A DNA stretch of 64,000 bases from Streptococcus sp. LPB0220 (lineage in GTDB: Bacteria; Bacillota; Bacilli; Lactobacillales; Streptococcaceae), in contig NZ_CP044230.1 of the NCBI RefSeq assembly GCF_008727815.1, positions 356,001 to 420,000 of the forward strand, read 5' to 3'. Positions 49,091 through 57,912 of this stretch are shown piece after piece (position 1 is the first letter of the stretch; every line of letters begins with the position of its first letter). Made by a program: the position numbers and the translations under genes. The notes beneath the pieces were generated by a model. The model saw nothing but the letters and a program-made list of their open reading frames with translations, made no database searches and was not told the origin of the DNA.

Positions 49091-50083
49091 ATGGCAATGA
49101 TAGAAGTGCAACATCTTCGGAAAAATTTTGTGAAGACAGTTAAGGAGCCGGGGTTAAAGGGAGCCTTACGCTCCTTTATTCATCCTGAAAAGCAGACCTT
49201 TGAAGCGGTCAAGGATTTAACTTTTGAAGTTCCAAAAGGGCAGATTTTAGGATTTATCGGGGCAAATGGTGCTGGGAAGTCAACCACCATCAAAATGCTG
49301 ACAGGAATTTTGAAGCCCACATCTGGCTTTTGTCGGATTAACGGCAAGATTCCACAGGACAATCGCCAAGATTATGTCAAGGATATTGGAGTCGTTTTCG
49401 GACAACGCACCCAGCTATGGTGGGATTTGGCTCTGCAAGAGACCTACACGGTTTTGAAAGAGATCTATGATGTACCGGACTCGCTTTTCCATAAGCGCAT
49501 GGACTTTTTGAATGAAGTTTTGGATTTGAAGGAATTTATCAAGGATCCTGTGCGGACTCTTTCACTAGGTCAACGGATGCGGGCGGATATTGCGGCTTCC
49601 TTGCTTCACAATCCCAAAGTTCTCTTTTTAGATGAGCCGACTATTGGTTTGGATGTGTCGGTCAAGGATAACATTCGTCGGGCCATTACCCAGATCAATC
49701 AAGAGGAAGAAACTACTATTCTCCTGACCACTCACGACCTGAGTGATATTGAGCAACTCTGTGATCGGATTTTTATGATTGATAAGGGGCAAGAGATTTT
49801 TGATGGAACGGTTAGCCAGCTCAAGGAGACCTTTGGAAAGATGAAGACTCTCTCCTTTGACCTGACGCCAGGTCAAAATCATCTAGTCTCTCATTATGAG
49901 GGTTTGCCTGATATGTCCATTGATAGACAAGGAAATACTCTCAATATTGAATTCGATAGTTCCCGCTACCAGTCGGCCGATATTATCAAGCAAACCTTAT
50001 CTGATTTTGAGGTCCGTGATTTGAAGATGGTAGATACGGATATTGAAGATATTATCCGTCGCTTCTATCGAAAGGAGCTCTAA
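49091..50083 (+). CDS. ABC transporter ATP-binding protein (ABC-2 exporter)
   Basis: 330 residues. An N-terminal extension typical of the NatA/YhaQ-like group (KTVKEPGLKGALRSF), Walker A GANGAGKST, Q-loop region VFGQRTQLWWDLALQETY, signature LSLGQRMRADIAASLLH (LSxGQ), Walker B VLFLDEPTIGLD and the switch TTHDLSD. The C-terminal ~80 residues form a regulatory tail. It forms an exporter with the two following permeases. Substrate unknown. GGGAGA precedes the ATG. Confidence 0.88.
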   Translation: MAMIEVQHLRKNFVKTVKEPGLKGALRSFIHPEKQTFEAVKDLTFEVPKGQILGFIGANGAGKSTTIKMLTGILKPTSGFCRINGKIPQDNRQDYVKDIGVVFGQRTQLWWDLALQETYTVLKEIYDVPDSLFHKRMDFLNEVLDLKEFIKDPVRTLSLGQRMRADIAASLLHNPKVLFLDEPTIGLDVSVKDNIRRAITQINQEEETTILLTTHDLSDIEQLCDRIFMIDKGQEIFDGTVSQLKETFGKMKTLSFDLTPGQNHLVSHYEGLPDMSIDRQGNTLNIEFDSSRYQSADIIKQTLSDFEVRDLKMVDTDIEDIIRRFYRKEL

Positions 50084-50084
50084 G

Positions 50085-50903
50085 ATGGTCAAATTGTGGA
50101 GACGTTATAAACCCTTTATCAATGCAGGGATTCAGGAGTTGATTAGCTATCGAGTCAACTTTATTCTTTATCGGATTGGCGATGTCATGGGTGCTTTTGT
50201 GGCTTTTTATCTATGGAAGGCTGTCTTTGATTCTTCCCAGGAGCCTTTGATTCAGGGCTTCAGTATGGCGGATATCACCCTCTACATCATCATGAGTTTT
50301 GTGACTAATCTTCTGACTAGGTCGGATTCTTCCTTTATGATTGGTGATGAGGTCAAGGATGGTTCCATTATCATGCGCTTGTTGCGACCAGTGCATTTTG
50401 CGGCTTCTTACCTATTTACGGAGCTTGGTTCCAAGTGGTTGATTTTTATCTCTGTTGGACTGCCGTTTTTAAGTGTCATTGTTTTGATGAAAATCTTATC
50501 TGGGCAAGGGATTGTAGAAGTGCTGGGACTAACTACCCTTTATCTTTTTAGCTTAACACTGGCCTATCTGATTAACTTTTTCTTTAATATCTGCTTTGGA
50601 TTTTCAGCCTTTGTATTTAAAAATCTTTGGGGTTCCAACCTACTTAAGACTTCCATAGTGGCCTTTATGTCTGGGAGTTTGATTCCCTTGGCTTTCTTTC
50701 CAAAGGTCATTTCAGATATTCTGTCCTTCTTACCTTTCTCATCCTTAATTTACACTCCGGTCATGATTATTGTTGGGAAATACGATGCTAGTCAGATTCT
50801 TCAAGCACTTTTGCTTCAGCTTTTCTGGCTTATAGTGATGGTGGGCTTGTCTCAGTTGATTTGGAAACGAGTCCAGTCATTTATCACCATTCAGGGAGGT
50901 TAG
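50085..50903 (+). CDS. ABC-2 family permease (first subunit)
   Basis: 272 residues with six hydrophobic segments, e.g. VMGAFVAFYLWKAVF, ITLYIIMSFVTNLL, WLIFISVGLPFLSVIVLM, LYLFSLTLAYLINFFFNI. Matches the PF06182-like ABC-2 permease group, with the inter-helix segment EVKDGSIIMRLLRPV. The start at 50085 is chosen for its GAAAGGAG site right after the ATPase stop; the upstream frame overlaps the ATPase gene. Confidence 0.85.
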   Translation: MVKLWRRYKPFINAGIQELISYRVNFILYRIGDVMGAFVAFYLWKAVFDSSQEPLIQGFSMADITLYIIMSFVTNLLTRSDSSFMIGDEVKDGSIIMRLLRPVHFAASYLFTELGSKWLIFISVGLPFLSVIVLMKILSGQGIVEVLGLTTLYLFSLTLAYLINFFFNICFGFSAFVFKNLWGSNLLKTSIVAFMSGSLIPLAFFPKVISDILSFLPFSSLIYTPVMIIVGKYDASQILQALLLQLFWLIVMVGLSQLIWKRVQSFITIQGG

Positions 50904-50904
50904 T

Positions 50905-51690
50905 ATGAAAAAATATCAACGCATGCATCTGATTTTTATCAGACAGTACATCAAGCAAATCATGGAATACAAGGTAGATTTTGTGGTTGGTGTGTTGGGA
51001 GTCTTTCTGACTCAAGGCCTGAACCTCTTGTTTCTCAATGTCATCTTTCAACACATTCCCTCCCTAGAAGGTTGGACTTTTCAAGAAATTGCCTTTATCT
51101 ATGGATTTTCCTTAATTCCAAAGGGACTAGATCATCTCTTTTTTGACAATCTCTGGGCTTTAGGTCAACGACTAGTTCGAAAAGGGGAGTTTGACAAGTA
51201 TCTGACTCGTCCTATCAATCCTCTCTTTCACATCCTCGTTGAGACCTTTCAGATTGATGCCTTGGGTGAACTTTTGGTCGGTGGAATTTTACTAGCGACA
51301 ACGGCGACTAGCATTGCTTGGACTCTTCCAAAATTCCTGATTTTTCTAGTTTGTATTCCTTTTGCGACCTTGATTTATACTTCCTTGAAAATTGCTACAG
51401 CCAGCATCGCTTTTTGGACCAAGCAGTCAGGTGCCATGATTTACATTTTCTATATGTTTAATGATTTTGCCAAGTATCCTATTTCTATTTACAATTCGCT
51501 CCTTCGTTGGTTAATTAGCTTTATTGTACCTTTTGCCTTTACGGCCTACTATCCTGCCAGCTATTTCTTGCAGGACAAGGATGGACTCTTTAATATTGGT
51601 GGTTTGATTCTGATTTCCCTTGTTTTCTTTGTTATTTCCCTCAAACTTTGGAACAGGGGATTGGATGCCTACGAAAGTGCTGGTTCGTAA
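50905..51690 (+). CDS. ABC-2 family permease (second subunit)
   Basis: 261 residues, six hydrophobic segments, and the same group motif GLDHLFFDNLWALGQRLVRKGEFDKYLTRPINPLFHIL. Starts two bases after the first permease gene. The two permeases and the ATPase make one heteromeric exporter. Paralogous to the preceding subunit by layout rather than close sequence. Confidence 0.85.
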   Translation: MKKYQRMHLIFIRQYIKQIMEYKVDFVVGVLGVFLTQGLNLLFLNVIFQHIPSLEGWTFQEIAFIYGFSLIPKGLDHLFFDNLWALGQRLVRKGEFDKYLTRPINPLFHILVETFQIDALGELLVGGILLATTATSIAWTLPKFLIFLVCIPFATLIYTSLKIATASIAFWTKQSGAMIYIFYMFNDFAKYPISIYNSLLRWLISFIVPFAFTAYYPASYFLQDKDGLFNIGGLILISLVFFVISLKLWNRGLDAYESAGS

Positions 51691-51725
51691 GAGGTAAAGT
51701 AAGACTAAAATCAAGAAAGGAACTT

Positions 51726-52190
51726 ATGATGTTTGTAATTAAAGAAGTCAAGGGTGAAGATCAAAAAATGGCAGTTGTCGCTGAGATTTTAAGGGATTTG
51801 CCAGAATGGTTTGGAATACCAGAAAGCACGCAAGCCTACATTGAAGGAGCTAAGGATTTACGAGTTTGGGCTGCTTATCAAGAAAGTGATGTAGTAGGGT
51901 TTATAAGTTTATCATATTCGAGTGAAGATTGTGCTGAAATTGACTGTCTCGGAGTGAAGAAAAACTTTCAAGGGCAAGGGGTTGGCAGTCAGTTGCTTTT
52001 TACCTTAGAATCAGAGACTGCTAAAACTGTTGATTATCTACAAGTAAAAACTGTAGCAGAAGGTTCTAATAAGAACTACGATCGAACCAATGTCTTTTAT
52101 CGTAGTGTTGGATTTAAAAAGTTAGAGATTTTTCCATCTTTATGGGATCCACAGAATCCATGTCAGATTCTGATTAAAAAGATCAACTAA
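51726..52190 (+). CDS. GNAT family N-acetyltransferase
   Basis: 154 residues. The acetyl-CoA-binding motif is in IDCLGVKKNFQGQGVGSQLLFTLE (the Q/R-x-x-G-x-G segment QGQGVGS), followed by VKTVAEGSNKNYDRTNVFYRSVGFKKLE. Substrate unknown. AAAGGAA lies before the ATG pair at 51726/51729. It follows the ABC permease by 35 bases and may share its transcript. Confidence 0.82.
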   Translation: MMFVIKEVKGEDQKMAVVAEILRDLPEWFGIPESTQAYIEGAKDLRVWAAYQESDVVGFISLSYSSEDCAEIDCLGVKKNFQGQGVGSQLLFTLESETAKTVDYLQVKTVAEGSNKNYDRTNVFYRSVGFKKLEIFPSLWDPQNPCQILIKKIN

Positions 52191-52196
52191 AAGTGC

Positions 52197-52224
52197 TTGA
52201 CATCCGCTATCAGAGTGCTATACT
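52197..52224 (+). promoter_or_regulatory. tRNA-Thr promoter
   Basis: TTGACA (52197-52202), 16 bases, extended -10 TGCTATACT (TATACT 52219-52224). Confidence 0.82.
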
Positions 52225-52236
52225 AAGAAGGTAATC

Positions 52237-52309
52237 GCCGATTTAGCTCAGTTGGTAGAGCAACGCACTCGTAACGCGTAGGTCACAGGTTCGATCCCTG
52301 CAATCGGCA
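52237..52309 (+). tRNA. tRNA-Thr (anticodon CGT)
   Basis: 73 bases: acceptor GCCGATT/AATCGGC, D arm GCTC..GAGC, anticodon loop CTCGTAA (CGT, reading ACG), and T loop TTCGATC. CCA is not encoded. The first pair of the T stem and the last of the anticodon stem look mismatched (A-C), yet the cloverleaf is otherwise sound. Confidence 0.93.
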
Positions 52310-52324
52310 TAGGAAGAAACTGCT

Positions 52325-52386
52325 TTAAAGGAACAAGACGACGAATGATGGTGATCACATATTCGTTCGGTCTCGCTCCTTTTTTT
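52325..52386 (+). terminator. tRNA-Thr terminator (long hairpin)
   Basis: AAAGGA, GACGACGAAT and the complementary ATTCGTTCGGTC..TCCTTT form a long imperfect hairpin ending in TTTTTTT. Confidence 0.7.
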
Positions 52387-52505
52387 GACCGCATAGGCGC
52401 CATTTTTGACCACTTAGTCAAAAGTCCTTGTTGCCTTAGGGGCTCTCTGTTATCATAGAATCATCAAAGGAAAAAAACTTCCGAATATTGAAAACGAGGT
52501 ATATG

Positions 52506-52817
52506 ATGAAAAAATTACTTGGACTTTCATTGATTCTTGCTGCTTTTGCGGTTGTGATAATGGGAATGGTTGGCTTTCCAAAGATCGATGTGAATATCTG
52601 GCCTTTATTTCCCGTTCTCTTATTTGCTTTCTTTACTCTTGAAAATCTCTTGAAAAAAGATTACAAGGCAAGTGTTATTTGTGCCTTGATTGCGCTGATG
52701 ATCGCAAATGCGATTTACGATCTTTTACCGGTCTCAAATGGCTTGGTCATCACAGCAGGTGTGCTTGCTTGCGTAGGTCTTAGTTTTCTTTTACCGGATA
52801 AGGTAAGTAATAAATAA
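52506..52817 (+). CDS. Small membrane protein, paralogue of the LiaF-like N-terminus
   Basis: 103 residues, about four hydrophobic segments (LGLSLILAAFAVVIMGMVGF, WPLFPVLLFAFFTLENLL, VICALIALMIANAIYDLLP, LVITAGVLACVGLSFLL). The pattern LLPVSNGLVITAGVLACVGL matches FLPVSNSVVILSSILAVIGLNIL of the LiaF-like protein at 53569, so it is a shortened copy without the extracytoplasmic domain. ATG 52503 is an alternative start (AGG just upstream). Confidence 0.65.
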   Translation: MKKLLGLSLILAAFAVVIMGMVGFPKIDVNIWPLFPVLLFAFFTLENLLKKDYKASVICALIALMIANAIYDLLPVSNGLVITAGVLACVGLSFLLPDKVSNK

Positions 52818-52823
52818 AGAAAG

Positions 52824-52999
52824 GAGGCTGGGATAAAAGTCCTAGCCTCTCAATTGTCTTTGGATTGTCGAGCAAGACGCAGTGGTTGAGTGGGCTCTAC
52901 TACGCTGATTTCATCAGCTTTTACAGCCCTACTCAACTGTGCGGAGGTGGGACGACGAAATCGAATTCTAACGAATTACCGATTTCTGTCCCACTCTCT
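52824..52999 (-). repeat. 175-bp intergenic repeat, copy 3 (inverted)
   Basis: The reverse complement of copies 1 and 2 with few differences. It lies between the small membrane protein and LytTR genes and provides a GAGGCTGGGA/TCCTAGCCTC terminator-like hairpin at its left end. Confidence 0.85.
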
Positions 53000-53117
53000 T
53001 TTTTACTTCTCAAAAACTACCTCTTGATGGGGAAAACGTGCCACTTACTGAAAAGCCCTTGTTTTGTTTTCAACAGCTGTTATAATGGTACTATCAAAAC
53101 GTTGGGAAAGGAGTTTT

Positions 53118-53564
53118 ATGAAAGTTAGAATCGAATTGGATCCATCAATGGATGAGCCTGAGATCTTGATTCGAGCTCCGCGCTTGACCCCGGAGTTGAC
53201 CCAGCTGCAAGAGAGAATCCTAGAACAAAAAGTCGCTCCTTTAGCCTTCTACAAGGATCGAAGTGAGTATTTTCTGGATGTGGCATCGATCCTCTTTTTT
53301 GAGACGGATGGGGAGAAGATTTTTGGACACACCAAGGACGAGGCCTATGAGGTCAAGCAGAAGCTCTACGAGTTGGAGGAGCTGCTTCCCATCGCTTTTT
53401 GTCGGATATCCAAATCCACCATTGTCAACGCAAAGCAGATCTATTCTCTGGAAAAGTCTTTTTCAGGGACCAGCACGGTCAATTTCTATCAGACCCATAA
53501 GCAGGTTCATGTATCTAGACGCTACTATCAACTCTTAAAAGAACGACTAAATGAAATGAGGTAA
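53118..53564 (+). CDS. LytTR-domain DNA-binding regulator
   Basis: 148 residues, a stand-alone LytTR protein: about 45 residues of N-terminal region (KVRIELDPSMDEPEILIRAPRL) and a LytTR domain (FLDVASILFFETDGEKIFGHTKDEAYEVKQKLYELEELLP, FCRISKSTIVNAKQIYSLE, VHVSRRYYQLLKERL). The start at 53118 is set by AAAGGAG; the promoter TTGTTT-16-TATAAT is at 53059-53086. It is followed after 4 bases by a membrane protein, the layout of streptococcal LytTR regulatory systems, in which the membrane partner inhibits the regulator. Confidence 0.88.
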   Translation: MKVRIELDPSMDEPEILIRAPRLTPELTQLQERILEQKVAPLAFYKDRSEYFLDVASILFFETDGEKIFGHTKDEAYEVKQKLYELEELLPIAFCRISKSTIVNAKQIYSLEKSFSGTSTVNFYQTHKQVHVSRRYYQLLKERLNEMR

Positions 53565-53568
53565 TATC

Positions 53569-54264
53569 ATGAGAAAAAAATTAATTGGAGTATTCTTAAT
53601 CCTTTTAGCAGCCTTACTCCTTTTACAAGGCTATTTTGTAAAATGGGACATTAGCATCTGGACCTTAGCTTGGGTTACCTTGCTTGCCGTCCTATCCCTC
53701 TCTAGTTTCTTAAAACGCCATTTTGGTTGGGGCTTCATCTATGGACTTTTAGCCCTCTTTTGTCTCAATGGGCAATACCATTTCCTTCCGGTGTCCAATT
53801 CAGTTGTCATCCTTTCCTCGATTCTCGCAGTGATTGGGCTCAATATTTTGTTTAAACCCTCTAAGAAAACAAAAGCCCGCCTAGCTTCCTATTCTGCTGG
53901 ATCCATGAATAAGTCGGATAGCAATGACATCGATGTCACTTTTTCAACAGTGACAAAGTATCTCAATGACCAACACTTTACTCACGGAAGTGCAGATGTG
54001 AGTATGGGAGAAGCTTCGGTTTATTTTGACAATTGCCGCATCGAAGGTCCGTCAGCCCAGTTTGTTGTCGATGTTTCCCTTGGAAGTTTGAGTCTCTATG
54101 TACCAAGTGATTGGCGTGTCCATGTTCATGTGGATAATTCCCTCTCAGCGATCCAACATCAGGAAAATCCAAGTGCTCTTACTAGCAAGGATTTCTACAT
54201 TACAGGCGATGTCTCCTTAGGAAATCTGGAAATTATCTATGTGGGAGCGAATTCGTTTTCTTAA
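53569..54264 (+). CDS. LiaF-like membrane protein, probable LytTR partner
   Basis: 231 residues. Four hydrophobic segments in the first ~100 residues (LIGVFLILLAALLLLQGYFV and following). The C-terminal ~120 residues are a cell-wall-active-antibiotics-response (LiaF/YvqF) beta domain (STVTKYLNDQHFTHGSADVSMGEASVYFDNCRIEG, YVPSDWRVHVHVDNSLS). By analogy with HdrM/BrsM it should hold the LytTR regulator inactive; with LiaF similarity it may sense envelope stress. GAGGTAAT precedes the ATG. Confidence 0.8.
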   Translation: MRKKLIGVFLILLAALLLLQGYFVKWDISIWTLAWVTLLAVLSLSSFLKRHFGWGFIYGLLALFCLNGQYHFLPVSNSVVILSSILAVIGLNILFKPSKKTKARLASYSAGSMNKSDSNDIDVTFSTVTKYLNDQHFTHGSADVSMGEASVYFDNCRIEGPSAQFVVDVSLGSLSLYVPSDWRVHVHVDNSLSAIQHQENPSALTSKDFYITGDVSLGNLEIIYVGANSFS

Positions 54265-54382
54265 GTCGGAAATGAAAAACTTTGGCCAAAAGCTTGCCAA
54301 GAGAGATTTTTTTTGGTAATATAGTACGGTATGTGGTGCTAGCACATCCGTTATATTAGATCTAATAGGAGGAAACACAGAA

Positions 54383-54571
54383 ATGGCTAAAGTATGTTAT
54401 TTCACAGGTCGTAAGACTGTATCAGGTAACAACCGTTCACACGCTATGAACCAAACAAAACGTGCCGTAAAACCAAACCTTCAAAAAGTAACTGTCCTTA
54501 TCGATGGTAAACCTAAAAAAGTTTGGGCTTCAGCTCGTGCATTGAAATCTGGTAAAGTAGAACGCGTTTAA
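54383..54571 (+). CDS. rpmB: 50S ribosomal protein L28
   Basis: 62 residues, complete. [26 protein letters not shown] is the L28 signature. No CxxC zinc ribbon is visible, as in many Firmicutes L28 forms (one Cys only). AGGAGG precedes the ATG. A leader hairpin GATGTG/ CACCACAT-like around 54331-54350 and a terminator AGAACCTC/GAGGTTCT (54581-54601) frame it. Confidence 0.97.
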   Translation: MAKVCYFTGRKTVSGNNRSHAMNQTKRAVKPNLQKVTVLIDGKPKKVWASARALKSGKVERV

Positions 54572-54713
54572 TAAAGAATATAGAACCTCATAGAGGTTCT
54601 TTTCTTTTTCTCTAGAGACAGCTGTCACAGTGGGAGAAGAATAGTCCCTACCCTTTTACAGTTGATCTCTTTTATGGTAAAATAGAATATAAAATACTTT
54701 TGAGGTAGAAATT

Positions 54714-55079
54714 ATGACAGTAAAAATCAATACAAAGGACGGTCAAATTGAATTGACTGATGAGGTTATCGCAACTGTTGTAGGCGGTGCTGCTACTGAG
54801 ATATTCGGTGTGGTTGGAATGGCCAGCAAAAATGCGATCAAAGATAATTTCCAAGCCCTCCTAGGGAAAGAAAACTTCTCTAAAGGTGTTGTTGTCAAAA
54901 CAACGGAAGCAGGAACTATCGCAGTTGATGTTTACACTGTTTTGAGCTATGGAACAAAGATTAGCGAAGTCTCAAAAAATATTCAAGAACGTGTGAAATT
55001 TAGTTTGGAAAATCAACTTGGAATCACTACGGATACTGTGAATGTCTATATTCAAAATATCAAGATTGTGGGAGAATAA
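54714..55079 (+). CDS. Asp23/Gls24 family envelope stress protein
   Basis: 121 residues, YloU type: VKINTKDGQIELTDEVIATVVGGAATEIFGVVGMASKN, then VVVKTTEAGTIAVDVYTVLSYG. It lies one base upstream of the FakA-like gene, the conserved yloU-yloV pair. The function is not established; the family is linked to envelope stress and may anchor at the membrane. Confidence 0.88.
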   Translation: MTVKINTKDGQIELTDEVIATVVGGAATEIFGVVGMASKNAIKDNFQALLGKENFSKGVVVKTTEAGTIAVDVYTVLSYGTKISEVSKNIQERVKFSLENQLGITTDTVNVYIQNIKIVGE

Positions 55080-55081
55080 TC

Positions 55082-56746
55082 GTGGCTAATATTACTACAA
55101 GTTTATTTCAAGAAATGGTTCAAGCGGGGTCTACGCGCTTAAATAAACAAGCGGAATATGTAAACTCTTTGAACGTCTTTCCTGTACCAGATGGAGATAC
55201 AGGAACCAATATGGGAATGACCATCGAAAATGGGGCCAAAGAAGTATCTGACCGTTCTGCATCAACTGTTGGAGAAGCAGCAGGGATCTTCGCTAAAGGT
55301 CTCTTGATGGGTGCGCGTGGGAACTCAGGAGTCATCACTTCTCAATTGTTCCGCGGATTTTCTCAAAGTGTCAAAGACAAAGAAGAATTGGATGGAGCAG
55401 CACTTGCAGCAGCCTTCCAATCTGGGGTAGAAGTTGCTTATAAAGCCGTTATGAAGCCGGTTGAAGGAACCATTTTGACGGTTTCTCGTGGAGCAGCCAT
55501 CGGGGCTAAGAAAAAAGCAGAATCTACCAACGATGCAGTAGAAGTTATGCGTGCCGCTCTTGAAGGAGCTAAAACTGCTCTTGCGAAGACTCCAGATATG
55601 TTGCCAGTCTTGAAAGAAGTTGGCGTGGTAGACTCTGGTGGTCAAGGGTTGGTCTTCATCTATGAAGGATTCTTGTCAGCCTTGACAGGTGAATTCATCG
55701 CTTCTGAAGAGTTCCAAGCAACACCTGCAACCATGTCAGAAATGATCAATGCAGAACACCACAAGTCAGTCGCTGGCCATGTCGCAACTGAAGACATCAA
55801 GTTTGGTTACTGTACAGAAATCATGGTCGCTTTGAAACAAGGTCCAACCTATGTCAAAGACTTCGATTATGATGAATTCCGTAACTATTTGAACAACCTT
55901 GGGGATTCTCTATTGGTGGTGAATGACGATGAGATTGTCAAAGTTCACGTCCATACAGAAGATCCAGGTCTTGTCATGCAAGAAGGTCTTAAGTACGGAA
56001 GCTTGGTCAAGGTGAAAGTCGACAACATGCGTAACCAACACGAAGCGCAAGTTGAAAAAGAAGAACGTCAAGCCAAACCAGTTGAAGAAAAAGAATATGC
56101 CATCATCGCAGTAGTTGCTGGTGATGGATTGGCTGATATCTTTAAAGCGCAAGGAGTTGATTACATCATCTCTGGTGGTCAAACCATGAACCCATCGACA
56201 GAAGACTTTGTCAAAGCAGTTGAAGAGTTGAATGCGCGCAACATCATTATCTTGCCAAACAACAAAAATATCTTGATGGCCGCTCAATCTGCAGCAGAAG
56301 TGATTGAGCAACCTGCAGCAGTTGTTGAGACCAAGACCATCCCTCAAGGATTGACTAGTCTTCTTGCCTTTGATGAAAGCAAATCAATCGAAGAAAACTA
56401 CGAACGCATGAGCGCTTCATTGGGCGATGTTGTGTCTGGTAGTGTGACAACAGCGGTTCGCGATACCACTATTGATGGGCTTGAAATCCATGAAAATGAT
56501 AATCTTGGAATGGTCGATGGCAAAATCGTTGTTTCAAACCCAGATATGATGGAAACCTTGGAAGAAACATTCGCTCATATGTTGGATGAAGACAGTGAAA
56601 TTGTGACCATCTATGTCGGTGAAGACGGAAGTGAGGAGTTGGCAAATGAATTGGCCCAAGCCCTTGCTGAAAAATACGAAGATGTAGAAGTAGAAATCCA
56701 CCAAGGTGGCCAACCTGTCTACCCATACTTGTTTAGTGTAGAATAA
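55082..56746 (+). CDS. fakA: DAK2-domain fatty acid kinase, FakA/YloV (GTG start)
   Basis: 554 residues. The N-terminal DhaL-like ATP-binding domain has NVFPVPDGDTGTNMGMTIENG (Asp residues bind Mg-ATP), GARGNSGVITSQLFRGF and DSGGQGLVFIYEGF. A middle domain follows, and the C-terminus resembles a DegV-like fold (VAGDGLADIFKAQGVDYIISGGQTMNPSTEDF). It phosphorylates fatty acids bound to FakB (DegV) proteins such as the one at 5778-6641. Starts at GTG 55082. Confidence 0.9.
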   Translation: MANITTSLFQEMVQAGSTRLNKQAEYVNSLNVFPVPDGDTGTNMGMTIENGAKEVSDRSASTVGEAAGIFAKGLLMGARGNSGVITSQLFRGFSQSVKDKEELDGAALAAAFQSGVEVAYKAVMKPVEGTILTVSRGAAIGAKKKAESTNDAVEVMRAALEGAKTALAKTPDMLPVLKEVGVVDSGGQGLVFIYEGFLSALTGEFIASEEFQATPATMSEMINAEHHKSVAGHVATEDIKFGYCTEIMVALKQGPTYVKDFDYDEFRNYLNNLGDSLLVVNDDEIVKVHVHTEDPGLVMQEGLKYGSLVKVKVDNMRNQHEAQVEKEERQAKPVEEKEYAIIAVVAGDGLADIFKAQGVDYIISGGQTMNPSTEDFVKAVEELNARNIIILPNNKNILMAAQSAAEVIEQPAAVVETKTIPQGLTSLLAFDESKSIEENYERMSASLGDVVSGSVTTAVRDTTIDGLEIHENDNLGMVDGKIVVSNPDMMETLEETFAHMLDEDSEIVTIYVGEDGSEELANELAQALAEKYEDVEVEIHQGGQPVYPYLFSVE

Positions 56747-56754
56747 TTGAACAG

Positions 56755-56779
56755 AAGGTTCCTTTCGGAACCTTTTTTT
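56755..56779 (+). terminator. fakA terminator
   Basis: AAGGTTCC-TTTC-GGAACCTT then T-run. The following 56780-57030 holds no gene; only a promoter-like TATACT (56994-56999) for the lipoprotein gene is seen. Confidence 0.88.
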
Positions 56780-57030
56780 GTATATAGAAAAACGAGGAGA
56801 TTCCCTATGAAATCAGCGTGATTCAGAGGAATTGAGATTGAAGTGACCCCTACACGGAAGCTTTATTCGTGAGAAAAAGAGGTTTCTGCAAAAAGTCTCA
56901 CATTCATCAGTTTTTTATTCAAATGGAAGAGCTTGAAAAGAGGGGGAAATGGTTTGAGCAGTGGAGTTTTTAGACAAGAAAGACGCGATATGTTATACTG
57001 GTATCAGTATGTGAAAGGAGAGTTATAAAA

Positions 57031-57585
57031 ATGAAGAAATTTTTTGTAACCCTTGGGCTAGCCATTTTGGTATTGACTGGTTGTTCGCAATCCCAAACGA
57101 AGAAAACTACAACCGCTAGCTCATCTAGCAGTTCCACTGTTAAAAAAGAAGTAAAAAATGAAGAAAAAACCACAACCTTAGTAGGAGATATCAATGGAAC
57201 AAAACACCGGGATATCATCAAATCTAAGGGAGATAAGGTTGAAAACCTTCGTATCGAAGTGACAGCTGATCTGCCCCAACAACTTAGAACTATCGCAGCA
57301 GAGAAGTCACCTGAAGAACTTACAGCAGCCATTCAAGCTTTGCTGGAGCAAAATGAAGACTACAAGAAGCTAAAAACCGTTCCCGGTTTTAGTTTGGAAT
57401 ACACAGTCACACCAGAAAAAAAATTGCTCTCAACCAGTGTGATTGACCTCAACCAAATTGACGCCAAGTCTCTTGAAGAAATTTCTTACTTCAAAGATGC
57501 TGGTCTCAATGATTTGAAAAACATGAAGGCAGATGCCTTGGTCAAGGCCTTGAAACTGCATGGTATGAAAGAAGAAGGTCAGTAA
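57031..57585 (+). CDS. Lipoprotein, DUF1307-like
   Basis: 184 residues. Signal peptide and lipobox LTGC (KKFFVTLGLAILVLTGC), a Ser/Thr linker, then a soluble domain with DINGTKHRDIIKSKGDKVENLRIEVTADLP and VIDLNQIDAKSLEEI, similar to DUF1307 (YehR-type) lipoproteins. Anchored on the outer face of the membrane; function unknown. Followed by a terminator AGTC..AGTG/CACT..GGCT at about 57599-57628. Confidence 0.8.
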   Translation: MKKFFVTLGLAILVLTGCSQSQTKKTTTASSSSSSTVKKEVKNEEKTTTLVGDINGTKHRDIIKSKGDKVENLRIEVTADLPQQLRTIAAEKSPEELTAAIQALLEQNEDYKKLKTVPGFSLEYTVTPEKKLLSTSVIDLNQIDAKSLEEISYFKDAGLNDLKNMKADALVKALKLHGMKEEGQ

Positions 57586-57596
57586 GAAGAATAGAA

Positions 57597-57629
57597 AAAG
57601 TCGAGTGAAGTCACTTGGCTTTTTTTAGT
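57597..57629 (+). terminator. Terminator after the lipoprotein gene
   Basis: AAAGTCGAGTG pairs imperfectly with CACTTGGCTTT across AAGT, followed by Ts. Confidence 0.7.
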
Positions 57630-57720
57630 GACTTTTGTCATGTGAGCGAGTGACAAAATTATCTAGTGGCTGTTATTTTCTTTCGCTATAATATAGTCAG
57701 AAAGTAAGAGGTAAGGAAAA

Positions 57721-57912
57721 ATGAAACAATGGTTCTATAAAGTGTTTACGTTAACAGTGGTGGGGATGGTCGTCTATTTGATCTTTTCAAAGGATGATAG
57801 TCTCTATTACCATTTTCCTTGGGAATTATTTGCTGGGATTGGCATCATGAGCTGGGCGGTTCAAGAAGGATTGAAAATGATCAAGGCTGTTAAAAAGGAG
57901 ATGGAGCAATGA
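57721..57912 (+). CDS. Small two-helix membrane protein
   Basis: 63 residues. Hydrophobic segments FTLTVVGMVVYLIFS and LFAGIGIMSWAVQEGL, basic C-terminus. Not recognised. First gene of a six-gene operon (start overlaps downstream by ATGA); GTAAGG lies upstream of its ATG and TATAAT at 57690-57695. Probably part of, or a regulator for, the ABC/two-component module that follows. Confidence 0.6.
   Translation: MKQWFYKVFTLTVVGMVVYLIFSKDDSLYYHFPWELFAGIGIMSWAVQEGLKMIKAVKKEMEQ

Noticed and set aside
52865..53128. 87-codon frame repeated (as 91 codons) at 37729-38004 on the minus strand
   Set aside because: Both come from the 175-bp intergenic repeat read in the same frame; no start signal or coding character.
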